Source: a bacterium (GTDB lineage: Bacteria > Patescibacteriota > Minisyncoccia > UBA6257 > 1-14-0-10-44-23). From it: a DNA stretch of 6,651 bases. Numbering within the stretch: the stretch's first letter is position 1; the number at the start of each line of letters is the position of its first letter. The position numbers and the translations under genes are program-made. This document shows, in pieces, positions 5,227 through 6,651 of this stretch. The notes below the pieces were generated by a model, which made no database searches, was not told where the DNA came from, and saw only the letters and a list, made by a program, of their open reading frames with translations. The stretch lies in NCBI GenBank assembly GCA_030699515.1, contig JAUYME010000036.1, positions 1 to 6,651 on the forward strand. The letters run 5' to 3'.

Positions 5227-6348
5227 ATGGCAACTAAATTCAGAAAAATGGGCCACTCGCCGGACTACGTAATAATTTTTGCAATTGGATTTTTGGTACT
5301 TTTTGGTCTTTTAATGCTTGCCAGCGCTAGCTCTGCAATTGCTCAGGCGGATACGGGGGATAGTCTTTTTTACTTGAAGCGCCAGCTTATGTTTGGTCTT
5401 GGAGCGGGGTTAATCGGATTTCTCATTACTTACAATTTGTATTATGGAGTTTATAGAAAAAGGTGGATTAGCACTTTTCTTTTGGTATTTTCCATTTTTT
5501 TACTTTTGGCGACTTTTAGCCCTTTGGGTGTGGAGCGGGGGGGAGCAACGCGTTGGATTAATCTTGGCGGATTTGAATTTCAGCCCTCGGAAATTTTAAA
5601 GATTGCCTTGGTTGTATATTTGGCAATTTGGCTCACGGCGAAAAAATCCAGACAAGAAAGTTTTAAGGAGGGCTACATTCCCTTTGTAGTGGTAATTGGG
5701 TTTATATCTGTTTTGCTTTTCCTGCAAAAAAGTACCAGTCCGGTATTTATTTTGGCCAGCGTAGCGCTGATTATGTATTTTATGAGCGGAGCGAAACTGC
5801 GCTACATTGGTCTGACAATTTTGGGCGGTATCGCGGCGCTTGCGCTTCTCGTTGCGGTTACGTCTTATAGATTGGATAGAATTACTACGTTTTTAAACCC
5901 CGGTGCGGCGGATCCGCAGGGGGCGGGCTATCACATTAATCAGGCGAAGACTGCAATTGGAAGCGGGGGACTTACCGGGGTTGGTTACGGGCAAAGTGTT
6001 TTTTCTAAGGTTGAGGGGCGGCTTCCGGAGCCGTTTGGAGATTCCATTTTCGCAATTATTGCGGAAGAGTTTGGCTTTATCGGTTCTATTTTGATTTTGA
6101 GCCTTTTTACTGTGTTAGTTTTGCGAATATTTTTGCTTGCGAAAAAAGCGCGGGATAATTTTGCCCAGCTTCTTTTGGTTGGATTTGGCAGTTTGATTGG
6201 GATTCAGGCGGTAGTCAATATTGGAGCGATGAGCGGGATTTTGCCCTTAACCGGTGCGCCTTTGCCATTTATCAGCTATGGAGGTACAGCCTTGGCGGTT
6301 TTTATGACCATTGGAGGGATTACGGCAAACATTTCAAAATATAGTTGA
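5227..6348 (+). CDS. ftsW: FtsW/RodA-type SEDS peptidoglycan glycosyltransferase, probably FtsW
   Basis: This 373-residue integral membrane protein, with about ten hydrophobic segments, belongs to the SEDS family that polymerises lipid II into glycan strands, with a class B PBP as partner. Seen motifs: TRWINLGGFEFQPSEILK (108-125, with Arg109, Glu122, Lys125), GVGYGQS, LPEPFGDSIFAIIAEEFGFIG (from 266) and LPFISYGG near the C-terminus. Asp272 sits where the essential Asp lies in FtsW/RodA (HTDFIFA in many relatives). LPFISYGG favours FtsW over RodA. The PDxGT motif expected after the fifth segment is replaced by KSTSP (168-172). ATG 5227 is chosen; an in-frame TTG at 5221 abuts the upstream stop codon. 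No Shine-Dalgarno site is clear, so translation is probably coupled to the upstream gene. UGA is the stop codon. Confidence 0.92.
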   Translation: MATKFRKMGHSPDYVIIFAIGFLVLFGLLMLASASSAIAQADTGDSLFYLKRQLMFGLGAGLIGFLITYNLYYGVYRKRWISTFLLVFSIFLLLATFSPLGVERGGATRWINLGGFEFQPSEILKIALVVYLAIWLTAKKSRQESFKEGYIPFVVVIGFISVLLFLQKSTSPVFILASVALIMYFMSGAKLRYIGLTILGGIAALALLVAVTSYRLDRITTFLNPGAADPQGAGYHINQAKTAIGSGGLTGVGYGQSVFSKVEGRLPEPFGDSIFAIIAEEFGFIGSILILSLFTVLVLRIFLLAKKARDNFAQLLLVGFGSLIGIQAVVNIGAMSGILPLTGAPLPFISYGGTALAVFMTIGGITANISKYS

Positions 6349-6360
6349 TGGTTTTGGTGT

Positions 6361-6465
6361 GCTTTGGTGCATGTTTTTAAATAGCAGAATAATTTTCTGG
6401 CTGAAAATTTTCTTCACGCTCGGCTCGTCAGCCTGCGCGACGTATTTAAAAGCACGCACCAAAGC
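6361..6465. repeat. Palindromic element with 23-base inverted ends after ftsW
   Basis: Bases 6361-6383 pair with 6443-6465: 21 Watson-Crick pairs, one G-U and one mismatch. The ends begin GCTTTGGTGC and finish GCACCAAAGC. Inside are two smaller hairpins: AATTTTC/GAAAATT (6391-6397/6403-6409) and GGCT/AGCC (6422-6425/6430-6433). It begins 13 nt after the ftsW stop and has no transposase. It looks like a non-autonomous palindromic repeat and may also stabilise or end the ftsW transcript, although no T-tract follows the outer stem. Confidence 0.7.
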
Positions 6466-6520
6466 GTGTTTGATTATCTTTTGAACGATAGTTTGTGGGT
6501 GGGCTGGGAAGAAATCAAAT

Positions 6521-6568
6521 GGAAATTGGGGAGGTGGAAGTTGGGGAGGTCGGACCTCCCCAATTTCC
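6521..6568. repeat. Tandem plus inverted 15-base repeat forming a tight hairpin
   Basis: GGAAATTGGGGAGGT (6521-6535) is repeated at once at 6536-6550 with one change (A to G). The exact reverse complement of the first copy is at 6554-6568. The second and third copies form a 15-pair stem (one G-U) with loop CGG; the first can compete for the same partner. No T-tract follows, so this is a repeat element and not a standard terminator. Confidence 0.7.
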
Positions 6569-6651
6569 CAACGGATGGAATAAGGCCTATACGCCCTATT
6601 AGACGAGTAAAAAATTACGTTATTCTGCCATATACCGTTATTCCGCGGAAT

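Larger units (their letters stand above)
6349..6651. other. Gene-poor tail downstream of ftsW
   Basis: No + strand gene is supported here. The region holds the palindrome at 6361-6465, the hairpin at 6521-6568, a direct repeat CGTTATTCYGC (6619-6629 and 6636-6646), and a perfect 12-base palindrome ATTCCGCGGAAT at the last bases (6640-6651). A 27-codon + strand frame from ATG 6519 to TAG 6602 lies mostly in the hairpin and is not convincing. The - strand is open from the window edge to a TGA at 6336-6334, but much of it is repeat. No promoter or tRNA-like fold is seen. Confidence 0.6.

Noticed and set aside
6519..6602. 27-codon + strand frame starting MEIGEVEVGEVG
   Set aside because: It is mostly the 15-base repeat translated, and has no Shine-Dalgarno site or promoter.

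Overview
The window looks like a piece of a Patescibacteria (CPR) genome, most likely a Parcubacteria-type lineage. This is inferred from protein architecture: a secreted propeller, SdrD/Cna-B-like module and peptidoglycan-binding protein whose C-terminal module has the form I associate with Parcubacteria; a SEDS protein with a PEPFGDSIFA-type motif; moderate GC; and -10 boxes placed almost on top of start codons. UGA ends ftsW and no gene has an in-frame UGA, so this is not a recoded (UGA = Gly) lineage such as Gracilibacteria or SR1. No 16S or ribosomal marker is present, so the placement is tentative.

Layout: all five supported genes are on the + strand. (1) 1-1557, the 3' part of a secreted or surface protein, closed by a strong hairpin terminator. 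(2) 1643-2395, a nucleotidyltransferase-fold protein whose last dozen codons lie inside an interspersed palindromic repeat. (3) 2396-2579, a repeat-rich spacer and a promoter. (4) 2580-3593, a membrane-anchored CAP-domain (SCP/YkwD-like) protein. (5) 3594-3732, a spacer that is nearly all one long imperfect palindrome, then an extended -10 promoter. (6) 3733-5220, a protein of the D-aminoacylase/amidohydrolase superfamily in which every metal-ligand position I can align is substituted. (7) 5227-6348, an FtsW/RodA-type SEDS glycosyltransferase, 6 nt downstream and probably co-transcribed. (8) 6349-6651, a gene-poor tail of palindromes and short repeats running off the edge.

How the genes may work together: the CAP protein, the degenerate amidohydrolase and FtsW are consecutive and co-oriented and look like a cell-envelope neighbourhood; the first gene, with a peptidoglycan-binding module, fits the same theme. 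FtsW would polymerise glycan strands from lipid II. The amidohydrolase relative is probably not a metal hydrolase and may be a binding or regulatory partner. That functional link is inference from gene order only.

The points most worth a second look are the apparent pseudoenzyme coupled to ftsW, the loss of the PDxGT motif in this FtsW, the apparently leaderless promoters, and at least five different short palindromic repeat types in under 7 kb, two of which have entered coding sequence.
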